This document shows positions 1 to 12,281 of a stretch of 64,000 bases of DNA, piece by piece; the first letter of the stretch is position 1; every line of letters begins with the position of its first letter. Made by a program: the position numbers and the translations under genes. The stretch lies in NCBI RefSeq assembly GCF_021155775.2, contig NC_060232.1:31689922-31753921 (forward strand), in the 5' to 3' direction. The notes below the pieces were generated by a model that was given only the letters and a program-made list of their open reading frames with translations, was not told where the DNA came from and ran no database searches. This stretch comes from Neodiprion pinetum. Taxonomy: Eukaryota > Arthropoda > Insecta > Hymenoptera > Diprionidae.

Positions 1-3000
1 TCACTCGTCATTGGAAAAAATGCTCTGCTAACGTACGATTGAATGGGACGAGCAGAAACTGCTTCTCATTGAATTGCGAGGTGACTGGAAGTGACAACTG
101 ATTGTGAATCGTAACGCAAATGACGCACATCGGCAGCGCGATTGGTAAATTGCTGTTTACCTGAAGTTTGGATCGCGGTGGTCATCGGGAGTTTCTTTGT
201 TATTCGATAATGTAACAATTTTCTTCGATTTTCAAAATTTCACCGAAGTCAGTAGAATGGAACTCTCAATCTGAGTAATCCGTTGAGCCATAATACTTTT
301 TGTTTTCAATCGGCATGACTACTTACGCCTATGAATTTTACATTGTTACTTTGACCTATGTATTTAACGACTGATTTTTCAACAAGCATTAAAATATCGT
401 TACGCGTACAATTTATGCCACGATTTTGAAGATTATAATTATGGGTTATGGGTACATATCACTATTATGTAAAATTATAAGGAATGCGGAAAAAATTGTT
501 TACGTGATTATCCGGGTTTTTCAGACTATGCAAATGTAAACTATATTTAAAATTAACACAGTATTTTTACAGTATCCTGTATTTTCGGTCGGAGGCGCAA
601 CACTTTGCGCACCGAAAGTGCGCGTGTGGTATATGTATTTTTTGCACCCTCTTTGAAGCTAAACAAAATATTATAGGTAAAATCCGTTACTAATGAGCTG
701 AGGAATTTGACGAGCACAGATTTCAACGCTGATTTTCATAGTTTGTAAAGAGGTATCCGTGAACGGAAGTTTCATGTTCTTGAATTATTTTTAATAGCGG
801 AAATGTATTTTGTATTTTATCAGTACAGATATCAAAGGCAGATACATAGAATTGCTGAGTATGATGAACAAGGCAAAACTTCGAAGTTGCAATTCTTTAC
901 TGGAAAATAATTTAAAAATTATAAAGTGTCCACACGTTTGCGTATTAACATAAAAAAAGTCGAAAGGTTTAAGTAAAAGAATTGTTACTTAACATTAAAC
1001 TATTTTTCGCTCGATTAGCAATAATGATATTCCATTCTCCGTACATATATTTACTTCTGAACATGTTAATCAATTATAAATAAATCAGTTGCGTGAAAAC
1101 AAATCAAAAGATAGGTGCATTTTCATACAATATTATTTTGTTCTCCACATACCTCCACATATTTTTACACGCAGTTCTGGGCTTTTTTACATATTCAAAC
1201 AATTCTTACATTCGCAAGTTTTTTGCAGAAACGTCAGCACAATTAACAGAGTTGTTTCTTCTTTTTCCTCTTTTCAAAGCACTTTTTTTATTCAACAAAA
1301 AAAAGCTTATGTCCTTCGTAAAGTATATAATAATATTGCTATTTCAGAAAGTTGTAGTATAATACTAATCATTTCTTTCATCCTGTCCCTGCAGTGAATT
1401 GATGCTTAGACATTTAATCTAGCAATTAGGCTCAATTTATACGTTATGCATACATTGAAAATATACTGAAGTTACGTTGCTGCGAAATTATAGTCGTTTC
1501 TGAGTCACTGTCGAAAAGTTTCAGACAGCTCACAATCACAAACTAAAATCACGAATCCATTGTTTATACGTGATAAATTGAGTTACATTAAAAATTTAAA
1601 ACCGGTGATATAATAGGACGTATTCCAAGGAGTACGAAAAAACTTACCTGTCTCTCATATTATTGTGTATACGCATGTCTGGAATGATAAAGAAATTAAA
1701 TAAAACGATTGTCTTACGGAATACTAATTGTTAGGCTTTGCACATACCATGTATTCAGCCCTTGTTAAGTGATGCATAATAGCGATCATCTGTAACAAAG
1801 TTTCCAGACACGTTACATAATTTGCGAATGTTTCGAAACGTCCGAGTCTCGAAAATTTCGAGAAGACGTTTATCACGCAATCCCTCTACGCATGACTGAA
1901 AGGGCAATTAATTCAAGGGCGAAAAGTAGGCAGTTGTGAAAATTTGTGAGCGGCGTGACTTTTCCCTGTCGCAAAACTCAGTACAACTCGTAAACCATTG
2001 TTACAAAAAATAAGGAACATCTTGTCAGTTGAACTGAGAATTAATTTTCTGGCCGAATATTTTCCTATTGTTATTGGCATAGAACTCGCAATTGCGAAGA
2101 ATCAGGAAGAAAACTACAACAGTCGTGATGTTTTCTCCCTGAATCTGTATAACGACGTAAAATACAGGTTTGAAGTATGGCAGTATACTCGAGCGCTTGT
2201 TTTTCCACTCGCACTTTCTGTTCAGAAATAAGTAAAGTTTTCTGCACAGACGTATATAGCAATGCGATTGAAATTCATCTAATTCATTGGAAGATTAAAA
2301 TATGTAATTCCATAGGCACTGGTATTAAACGGGCAAGTATTTCATTTCATTAAATCCCTTTTGTCTTACTATATTTTTCTGACGATTACCTAACAGACGT
2401 AATAAGGTTTTCATTGCAGATCTCTGATTATTTTACTTTGAACGTCAGTTGGCCAAGGTATCTGGTAAAATATTGGAAGTATAAAAACTGTGATGATTTA
2501 TCCTAAGGAGTCAGACAATAAAGCCGATTCCGTAGTGCCAGATTAAAAGATTAAACTTTTCTTACATATTCAAAAGTTCAAAAAAGTGTTCATTTTCTTG
2601 AGTTGCAGCCTGCTGCTAATTCATAGTTCATAAGTAAGTGCTGATTACTTGTCACAACCACAACATATTCGAATTCAACGAAAACATGTTTTTATACATA
2701 AACTTGACTATATCATTTTTGTAGCGAACGAATATAATAACTCGCTTCATCTGTGCAACCGACTAATCGAGCATAATACGTGCAGTACTTGGTAACTCAT
2801 GCGGAACGAAGAGAAATTGTTACAAATTCCGAACGTAATTAAGAGCAAAAATTTCAGAAAATTTTAAACTCAAGTGCTGCTTCTATTGAAAATGAATTCA
2901 GCGTCTAGTCTAACTCGATTTAGTTTGATAAACACTCAAATGGCTTACAGTGAATCCCCATTACACGAACGGGGACACACAACATTTCGAGGAAGTATTA

Positions 3001-6000
3001 TGTAAATACATATACATATACGTATAATTGATATGAACTCAATTTTATGTTCCAAGTATTTTTGTAATCTCCACTGCTTGACACGAGAAGCTTTCGTTGT
3101 GAAATTAAAGCAATCAAGGCATTACCTTTCTTCAGTAATCTTCTTGCTTGATTTGATTTTTCTGCACTGACTAGATACTTTTACTTCAAGCGTGGCAACG
3201 TGATATTACGCTCATACCAAATAGGGTGATTTCAATCTGTACGATGAATGGGTACAAAAGATGTATCTCATAGTGAAATTCCGCATATAACATCGGAACG
3301 CTAATGACGGGGAAGCCGGATTTGCAATATACTATACATTCTGAAAAGATTCAAGTTCGCTATTAACGGTAAAAGCTATTGGAAAGGATCAGCGAAATCT
3401 CGTGGGTTCCTATCACTCTGCTTCCTTGGTCAAGGTAGTTGTAAGTATGAATTGCTAATCACCAGGCACATGTTAAAACACCTCTACCACTCCGACGTCG
3501 CTAAATTGGAATGTAATCGACGCGATGTGTGTGATCGAGTTGCCGTTACTGAGCGCCAACGCACGGTATACCTTTGCTTTGTACAACATACATACACACC
3601 CACGTACCTCCCTATCTCGGATTTCAATTCCGTTTATAACACACGACATAAACGTACTTACAGGCAAACCTCGATCGACTACGTAAATTAGTCGTTCCCA
3701 TCTAATAAGTATACGTTTTATCAAGCTGCCGGAACCGACAAGTGGCTGCATATTCTAAACCCATGAAATCGAAAGGAAAGGCGCGTGCATTTTTTGCAAC
3801 TTGTCTAGCTACCGCCGATCCTTCCAGACGAGCGTTTACTCAGCTTTGATTCAACTGAAAAAAGTTGTTCGCGACGAGATATCAGTGTTGCAACTGGTGA
3901 AATAGATTTTTTTTTTTTTATTACTCGCCCGAAAAATATTTCCCAAAATAATCCAGTACCACCCTTAATAAATAGCTGAATGAGAACTGCTTGTACAAGG
4001 ATAAATTCGGAGGGAAATTTTCTCGGAGACAGTTAGTAAGCGGAGGGTTTTCTGCCTGGCCCAATCCTATACCTTATAAGTCCGGAACGCACCGAGAATT
4101 GGTCATGTTCTTGGGTAAATACGCCTGCATATTTATTAAACCCTCGGTAAAATTTTGTATATTTACGGCAAAAGCATTTTACCTGGCTACGCTAACGCGT
4201 CGAAAAATGAGTGAAATAGTTAATCTGTAAATAGTGAAAATACCGTTGAACTCTCTCGCCGGGACCCAAGCGAGTCTTCCAAGGCTTTTCTTACCACGCG
4301 GAATAACGGTTGTTGCTTTGTATTAAAGCCAGGTATAAATAGTTGCGACAATAGCACAAAACATTTGAATGAAAGTCATTTTAAAAATTCTCAGATCGAG
4401 GATCGGCAAATCGGTATTACTTTCGGTAAATTTATCGCCGCACCATCAAACATAACGAGGGTCGGCTCAGACCTTCGAAGTATGCGGTACGGAGAAACCC
4501 GCGATTTCTGTACTACAGTGGCGGCTGCATCCGTTTTGGACGTATTTTCAAGTCGGTTTTACTTTTCGTGGAAAATGAGACGTCGGCATGTAATTACGGG
4601 AAATTAAATTTTCAGGTATCGAGGATGATATCGGTGCACTCAATGCTCTGACTATAATAGTCCACATTGCAGGGCTTCGTATTTAATTTAAATTTACGAA
4701 ATTATTTGCAGTAAAATTTGTTCATAATTTGACAAAATATTGAACGAAATTAAAATAGTTCAACAGATAGCACATATTATTTTTTTCAACTATAAGTCAC
4801 ATATTTGGTAAATCGTCTTGGTGTTGACGTGTACTTTTGCTCGGAGAACAGTTACGCGAGCGAGTCATATAACGATCCAAAGTTAACAATAAAACGTTAT
4901 GCACATTGAAATTGTACATCAGTCAGTCACGTAACATTTGTTGAAGTATTTTCAAGAGGTAAAGCACAACATATTAGCTAAGAAGTTAAAACTCTTGCGG
5001 AAAAACGCTGAGGTATTATAATTCAGCTTTGAACATACCGCAAAATGAAGAGCCGCTATATTTCTTCAATTAGCATTCGCATCATTTTAATATTGAGAAT
5101 CGATTACACCACTGGGGCACATGATAACGTTACGAAACAATTTCAGGTTCATATTATCAAACATACTGGAGTATATGGACAGAAAAAAAAAAATTGCAAT
5201 AAGCTGAACGTACGAAATTTCGCACATCTATCTTCTAGAGCACAGAGCTCAAACGAAATATCGGTGAGAACTAGGTCAAGAAGAGGAACGTTGGCAAAAT
5301 TAATTTCCATAAATATCATTCGGTCAAAAACCTGTACAGTGATCCTACGAGACTGCGCGGATGTTTACAACTTTCTAATGAAATAACTCTGAACAAATGA
5401 TCGTGTTGATACTAATTCGAAACAGGCTGTTCGTAATTAGAACGTTCGAGAACAACTAGAATGCGTTTTGTCAGGATTTTGATACGTGTGGACAATACTA
5501 TAAGCTGCTCACTGGAAATAGAAATCATGATGATAATAATAATAACAGCGTTCATTTAGTTTATCATTGGCAGGCAATTATATATATACAAGCCGAAAGT
5601 TGAATTTAGGACTAAGTTCAAATTAAAAACTTTAGAACTTAGGTCCATTGCGAATGACGCTTTAAACGGGTTATAATTTTTTTTCGTAATAGTTTAACAT
5701 CCGAATAAAGTAAATGCGAAACAATCGCAATCTCTGTACTGCATGTGAATATGTACAGCGACGTCAATTTCATACACTACATGCATTACTAGTTAAAATC
5801 AAGCAAGAAGTATTCGAGTCTAATATAATTGGCAAACACTTCACGCAGCAATATATTTCCATAGACATTCAAGGTCATTGACGTTTTCCTTTTTTGGTGG
5901 ATTAATTTTTTTTCTGCGAAAATAAAATGAAGATAACCAATTTTAGAAATTTAACGTTTGCTAGCCAAATTAGAATCACAACGATAAGTAAATGGGAATA

Positions 6001-7157
6001 ATACAGTTCGTCAAGCTTATGCGAGTTGAAATAGTAAAGAATACACGTATATTAATTCTCGCGTGACGGTCGGCGGTCATCTACAAACCTGAAAGTATCG
6101 CGGATTTTATTACATAACTTTGTGCCTTTCTTGACTGATGGAGAAACTGTAAATACAACATGTTAATATAGTCCTGTCAAGCAGTATCAACTAAGATTTA
6201 TATACATAGCGATGCTTTTATAAAAAGGTTTATAAATATTTCACGTGATGTAAAGTGAATTTCCTCCAAAAAAATCATGATGAATTACCTGATTTCGACT
6301 TAACACGGATAAAGTATACAACTTGCTCATTGAACTTTACAAATGCATTCTTTTTGCATTACAATCGTGCAGTTCACTCGTTATGCGTCCTTTTTTTCTA
6401 TCACGAGGCGATAAAAATTTACATATTCGTAAACAACGGCGTCTCGGAGTTTATGAATCGTAAAATTCGTAGGTGCACAATGTCATATTATGCGATAAGA
6501 CTTGTACGAAACGTGGTTTATCTTTTTGTACACTTTGCGACCGGTTGAAAAAAAACAAAAATTACATGCGAAAAAATTCGTGAGATGTCTATGGTGAATT
6601 TGTAGAAGTCTATTTTTAGGTGAACTCAATTTCAAGAAAAAGAATCGGAACATTTTCTCATTGCTCTATGAACTGCGGACGAGAGAGGTAGAGTTTTTCG
6701 TCAAAAAAATTGGTTCCGAAACACATGGATAATTTGGCATTTAATACTGCTTCAATCAATTTCCACCGCTCTTCGTTTTCATTTGGATTACTTGGAATTT
6801 AAATCACGATTCAGATTAAATTCAAGCAATTTTCTACGTATCCACATGTAATATGAATTAGCTAAATATATTATTACAATATGCTGCAAAAAATCTCGTT
6901 CACACAATTCTGATACCAAAGTAATTTGCTACAAGGGCTGCGCGCTCGAAAAACGAACCACTACCTCCCCTCTTCTTTCCATTTCCTTCTTTCTCGTATT
7001 TCTATCTATCCTACGCGATTTCCCTTCGAATAGAAATCCGCCATGAAGGGCGGAGAGGGAGAGGATTGCGGAGGGCATCAATGGTACAGAAGGTAAGTAC
7101 CAAGGGTATTCCTTGGTATCAGGGTGGTAATTTTCTCCCCACCATTGGGGCGAAGTC
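1..7157. other. Non-coding stretch, no gene recognised
   Basis: The stretch is AT-rich with only short open frames. None of them shows a recognisable domain or a convincing splice-joined continuation on either strand. A pyrimidine-rich tract at about 6963-7005 and a purine-rich patch at about 7045-7075 lie just upstream of the first transporter's TATA box and probably belong to its promoter. The rest could be intergenic or an intron of a gene beyond the left edge. Confidence 0.5.
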
Positions 7158-7164
7158 TATAAAT
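7158..7164 (+). promoter_or_regulatory. Putative TATA box of the first SLC17 gene
   Basis: A TATAAAT stands about 260 bp upstream of the predicted start codon at 7418, with GC-richer sequence around it. Initiation would fall near 7188. The assignment rests on motif and position only. Confidence 0.45.
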
Positions 7165-7417
7165 ACCAGAGGACGGATTACCTGGCCGACACTTGCCTGC
7201 GAAAGTCTCGGAGAAGAGAAGTAAGTCCACGGTTCTGACACAACACTTGGTGAAATTACATACATTAAGATTCCAGTGGGTGAAAAAGGTAACAGTTTGT
7301 GCGAAAATGTCGCGGAAAATTTAGAAGTGTTTTTAGATATTTTTAAAATTTTCAAGTGAGCGGGAGTAAATATTAACGAGCTTCAACATTCTATTGCAAC
7401 TACTTGCTCTGGCCGCA

Positions 7418-10400
7418 ATGAAGACGTACGACAAATTGTACCAGCGCTACTTTCCACGTAAGTTTCAGTCGCTAGACTCGTAATTCTGCAACTTTCTTCC
7501 AACTTAACTATATTGCAACTATTGGTATACTGCTTTGAAACTTTTGCACGAAGCGTACATATTGATAAAGGTTTAAATTGTATTCGTGTTAGATGTTTCT
7601 TTAAAAATTATATGTCTCTCATTCCTTGTCCAGTACATTTGTGATCACTTGAATTATTCTTATTCTTGTATACAAACTGAGATTCATATGTTCAGTATGA
7701 TTTAGTAGCAACAGGTCACTTTCAGCATGCCAATAGAAGTGAAAAAAAAGCATTTCATTTCAAATTTTGCACGGTATATATATTTGTTTGATACTTGAAG
7801 TATACTGATGGAATGGTGAGTGAAATTGTCCCCATTTCATCTCAACAATAGTATGCATTTGTTCTCAATGTCTACTATCTCGTATGATGAACACATTTTC
7901 AATTCGGTTTATTTATTTTTTTTTTTGAGTCTTACGCCGCTTTTCATATGAAATTTAATAATGCCACTATGTTGGACATTGATTCGTAAGTCTACTAAAT
8001 AATTTTCTGAATATATTCATGTTTCAAACATAGAGTAATGATGGGAGCAATATGTCTTCATAGTAATGTGACAGTTTTCATCTGACTTCACGTGGTTTCA
8101 AAGATTAGGGTACAAGCAGCAGAATGTTAATGTTACCCCTGATGATGATTTCTTAGGAATTAGTAGCTACAATGGTTTTTTAAATTGTGATAAACATTAT
8201 TCTTTACTTAGTAAATACGATAGATACTTTTCTTTTTTCTAAATGCTGTTCTCAACCCATCTAAACAATATGTTTGAGTTCTTCTTTATTGTTGAATCAC
8301 TTACTTTTGCTGTAATAATGTTGTAGGCAAATATTTGAAAATTTGTATAAAATCGTAGATGTACTGTTTCACAGAATTTATCCCAGTGAGGTTTATGATT
8401 TGTGTCATGATGTTTACCGCATGCTGGACATCCTACATGGCTCGTCTCCAAATGCCAATTCTTGTCGTTCCAATGACTGCATCAAAAAATGGTTCGTCTA
8501 GAAGTGGTTACTGCGACAAGGAGGCCAGTGAAACATCTCGTCAAAGAAGAGCAATCTGGTATGACCCTGAAAATATTTATAACCGCTGGATTTATGAAAA
8601 CGAGGTCCAAGATGACAGCCCAGACGCTGCGACTCACAAACAGAATATTAATGAACACAATATAAGCGAAGCGTTGTTGGGACACAAACTTCGCCGCAGG
8701 CGAGATTTAGAATTACTTGGTCAGGAGAGAGTCGGCAACGATGGATTCACCTTGTTCTCCAAAAGAGTGTTTGAGTGGGACGCCCAAACTCAAGCTCAGC
8801 TTCTATCCTCTTATGGATACGGAAATGCTCCAGGAAACTTTGTGGGTGGAATTGTGGCTATCAAATGGGGACCAAAGAGATCTATTTTTTGGACTACCCT
8901 GATAGCGGCGATATTATCTTTGATTAGCCCAATTCTAGCTCAGGTCCATTGGGGTGTTCTTTGTGTTTCAAGAGTAATAATTGGATTTGCCGGTGGAATT
9001 ACATTTCCTGCTTGTCATTCAATGGTAGCGAAATGGGCACCTCCAGATGAGAAAAGTAGATTCGTATGGTCTCTCCTGGGAGGAAGCTTTGGCACAATAA
9101 TAACGTATCCAATGGTTGCTGCCATAGCAGATTCAATTAATTGGCAAACAGCGTGGTATCTTCCATCTTTAATGATGATAGTCTGGGTGATACTTTGGGC
9201 ACTGATAGCATATGATTCCCCTGAGGAGCATCCTGGTATTACAGACGAAGAAAAAGAATACATTGCACGGTATATGAATTGATTGAAAGAAGAAACTCTC
9301 AGTTTCTGATATCTAACTATTACTTTTTCACTGTATAGATCACAAGCGGGTATAGTAGGCAAAGAAAAACCAACCTTACGTCAAACTCCAGTGAAGAAAA
9401 TATTGACTTCGGTGCCTTTCATCAGTTTGGTTTGCTGCCACTTCGGGAACATGTTCTTACTGTTCTTTTATCAAAATTCCATGACGCAGTATCTCACAAA
9501 AAGTTTAGGATTCAAATTAACGAAAGGAGGAGCACTTGCTTCGCTCCCATGGGCTGGCCGAATGGTTTTTGGATTTTTCTTCAGTTGGGTTGGTGACTCG
9601 ATCAAGAGACGGAAATACATAAGTATTACATGGCTGAGGAAACTTGCAACAATATTTTGTAGGATAATTTTCCTTTTTCTCTTGGAAAAGCAGACACCTA
9701 TGCATCATCATATTTGTAACACATTTATGTATACTTCAGCTCACTTAATTCCTGGATTATTCTTGATCGGCGTAAGTTACGCAGGCTGCAACTTCGTACT
9801 GGCTAACTTGTTTCTCGTTCTGAGCTTGGGATTCAATGGCTGTGCCGTTATTGCCAATCTATCAAATAATCAAGATTTGTCACCTAACTTTGCTGGATTT
9901 TTATACGGCATCATGAATACTATTGGATGTACTTCAGGATTCATCGGACCTCCAATTGTAGCCACAATCATTGGTGATGAGGTATGTAGATTTTCTTTAA
10001 AACAGTTCTGCTTCATTCTGTATTATCTATATTAAAATAGCTTGCTAATCGCAACCTGCGCTAACTGTATTTCAATGTGGTTTCACAAATCCCATGTACA
10101 TGCTGTTACTACCATATCTTTTGTATTACGTGTAGTACGTAGATTCGTATTACGGAGTTAAAGCAGGGCTTGAAGTTTCTGTTATTTTATTCGCATTTGT
10201 TAACTGCACAACATCTGGAGGCTTGGCAAGATCCACGACTGGAAAATTCTCTTGTGACAGACTAACAACAGCCAAATTGGACCCCCAGTAATTCTTGTAC
10301 CTATGATGCCGTTACTCATAGTACGATTATAACTGGTGATCTTGAAATGGTGTCTTACATCAACCTAAATATTTTTACACACGATTCACGATTTTTTATT

Positions 10401-11038
10401 TTAAATTAGACTAGATTTTTAAGGATTCCACCCAAGCTGTAAACTTGTGTTGCTAACACTTTCATCGACATCTGCTGTTCTAACTTGTACTTCTAATAAA
10501 TACACATGATCAATATTTGCGGAACTGTGTTTTAATTTACTCCTAGAACAGTCAGTACTGTCACCGAGACTGTTGAGGCCTGACTGTTTTCTGTTTCTAC
10601 ATTATGATCTATCCGTAGTAATGAAAGTATTCAGGTAATGATCAACCCAGTTTTCTGCAATCTTACATCTCTACAATTGTTTGTGCCATATATTCAAAAA
10701 TATGTACATGTTCTTTCAGGTACATGGATAGCTAACATTCTGATGCTTTGCATTTGTCACACATTTATTTTTTTAATGTAATTGATAATGTATCATTGAA
10801 CAGAACATAACAGTTCAAATGAAACTTGACATTTAAATAACTCATACCTGAATATACGTTACAGGATTCGATTGAAAACTGGCAGATCGTTTTCTGGGTT
10901 GGCGCAGCGGTGTGCATATTCAGCATGATAATTTTTTTCATTGGGGGAAGCGGAGAAGTTCAACCATGGAATGATGTTACAACACCAGCTGATGCTCCTG
11001 CAACATCCGTACCTGTTCCAACTGCACAAAGAGCATAA
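7418..11038 (+). CDS. SLC17-type major facilitator transporter (sialin / inorganic phosphate cotransporter-like), copy a
   Basis: Five coding exons: 7418-7457, 8375-9269, 9339-9658, 9740-9981 and 10865-11038. Together they are 1671 nt, or 556 residues. The protein has the SLC17 (anion:cation symporter) pattern: a first membrane helix at about residues 17-40 with the motif ARLQMPILVVPM, then many hydrophobic segments, RVIIGFAGG and AKWAPPDEKSRF in the fourth-helix region, and a closing helix ending in a short polar tail. SLC17 proteins carry organic anions or phosphate across plasma or vesicle membranes; the substrate here cannot be read from sequence. The loop between helices 1 and 2 (about residues 45-145) is much longer and more charged than usual, which explains the excess over a typical length near 480. 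The start codon is the only ATG in the short first exon that splices in frame. The intron at 9659-9739 is 81 bp and free of stops. Confidence 0.88.
7458..8374 (+). other. First intron of transporter copy a
   Basis: This intron separates the short N-terminal exon from the main exon, with a GTAAGT donor and a TTTCACAG acceptor. I see no further gene or repeat in it. Confidence 0.6.
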
Positions 11039-12281
11039 ATTTTGTGAATTAATATATTAATTCAATGTGGAGTTTACTTTTACCGTAGAAACTTGGCTTT
11101 GTCTTCATCAAAGTCACAATGTGATTAATGTGGGATTTCAACTGTATATGGTGAACAGATTATTTCTTTGCCAACCTAACACATTTCAAATGAATCAAAG
11201 GTAATATCATACGGTAAAAAAATGTACGATCAGACACTAATATTGCGTATTATTGATCACTGTTTTATATATGATTATATAGTGTACATTTAAGATGAAA
11301 AATATTTTAATGAATTTTCAAACCATTCATTTGGCATTTGAAAACTTACAAACTATTGCGCCCATTATAATGACTGTAAAAATTGTTGCACTGTATTACA
11401 GCAAATCGATGCACGGATTCAATTAAGAGATAATAATAAATTCTTATAGCGTTCAAGAAGTTAAGTAATATTAAACAATTATATTATCTAGGCACAAGAT
11501 TTTGTCTGTGATTTTGAATATTTTTACAGAGTAGGTCGTCAGATAGAAAAGGGATTCATATTTTATGTCAACAAATCATAGTAAATATGAATTTCGTGGT
11601 TTTTTAAATGAATTTGTATGAAGTAATAAAAAATCTCATTAAAAGTATACAGATGGTGAGGAAACTCAGTTGAAAACTGATGAAACAAAGTGACTCTGTA
11701 GATAAATGAATTGCTTAGAAGCAATTGTTTTATGTAAAATCAATACTTCTTCAGTTATTTGTAATATACGCTTTGAGAAAGTTGTGTTAATAAAATCTTA
11801 TTTAATTCCTTTATAACTGTGAGTTATTTTAATCATTATAAATTAATTAGCTTCAATTAAAACGTTTCAAAATAAAATAACTGCACTGAAATACAGGCAT
11901 AATTTGTAGAAAATTGGCTTGACGTTAATAAATATCCTGAAAATTAGTCAGTGACTTGAATAATTATTCTCATGGCTTCGACACTTCATTACAAAACAAC
12001 CGACTGCTTAATAAGACATCAAGTCTCGTTGATTTTACTCTTCTTTAGTCACATTTCATTGAAATAATGAAAAGTAATGTTCACAGTTAATGCTAAATGT
12101 CAAGTATCGAAAAAATTGAGAAAATATTCCCACTCAGAATGTTAGAATTGGATTTCTGAATGAAATAATCCAATTCCATATAATAATAATCCAAAACTAA
12201 TACAATATTCAATTTGATTATGAGGTATAGCATTAATATGTTTTAGTTACAGAAAAAAATTATGTTCATTGGTGACATGAA
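11039..12281 (+). other. 3' UTR of copy a and spacer to copy b
   Basis: AT-rich sequence with AATAAA motifs, for example at 11435-11440, that could serve polyadenylation of copy a. No open frame shows transporter or other domain similarity. An acceptor at about 12251-12252 suggests that copy b has a non-coding upstream exon somewhere in this spacer. Confidence 0.5.

Noticed and set aside
2944..2990. A possible second pogo-like end (CAGTGAATCCCC with GGGGACAC)
   Set aside because: I could not find a matching inverted end nearby, so an element cannot be delimited.
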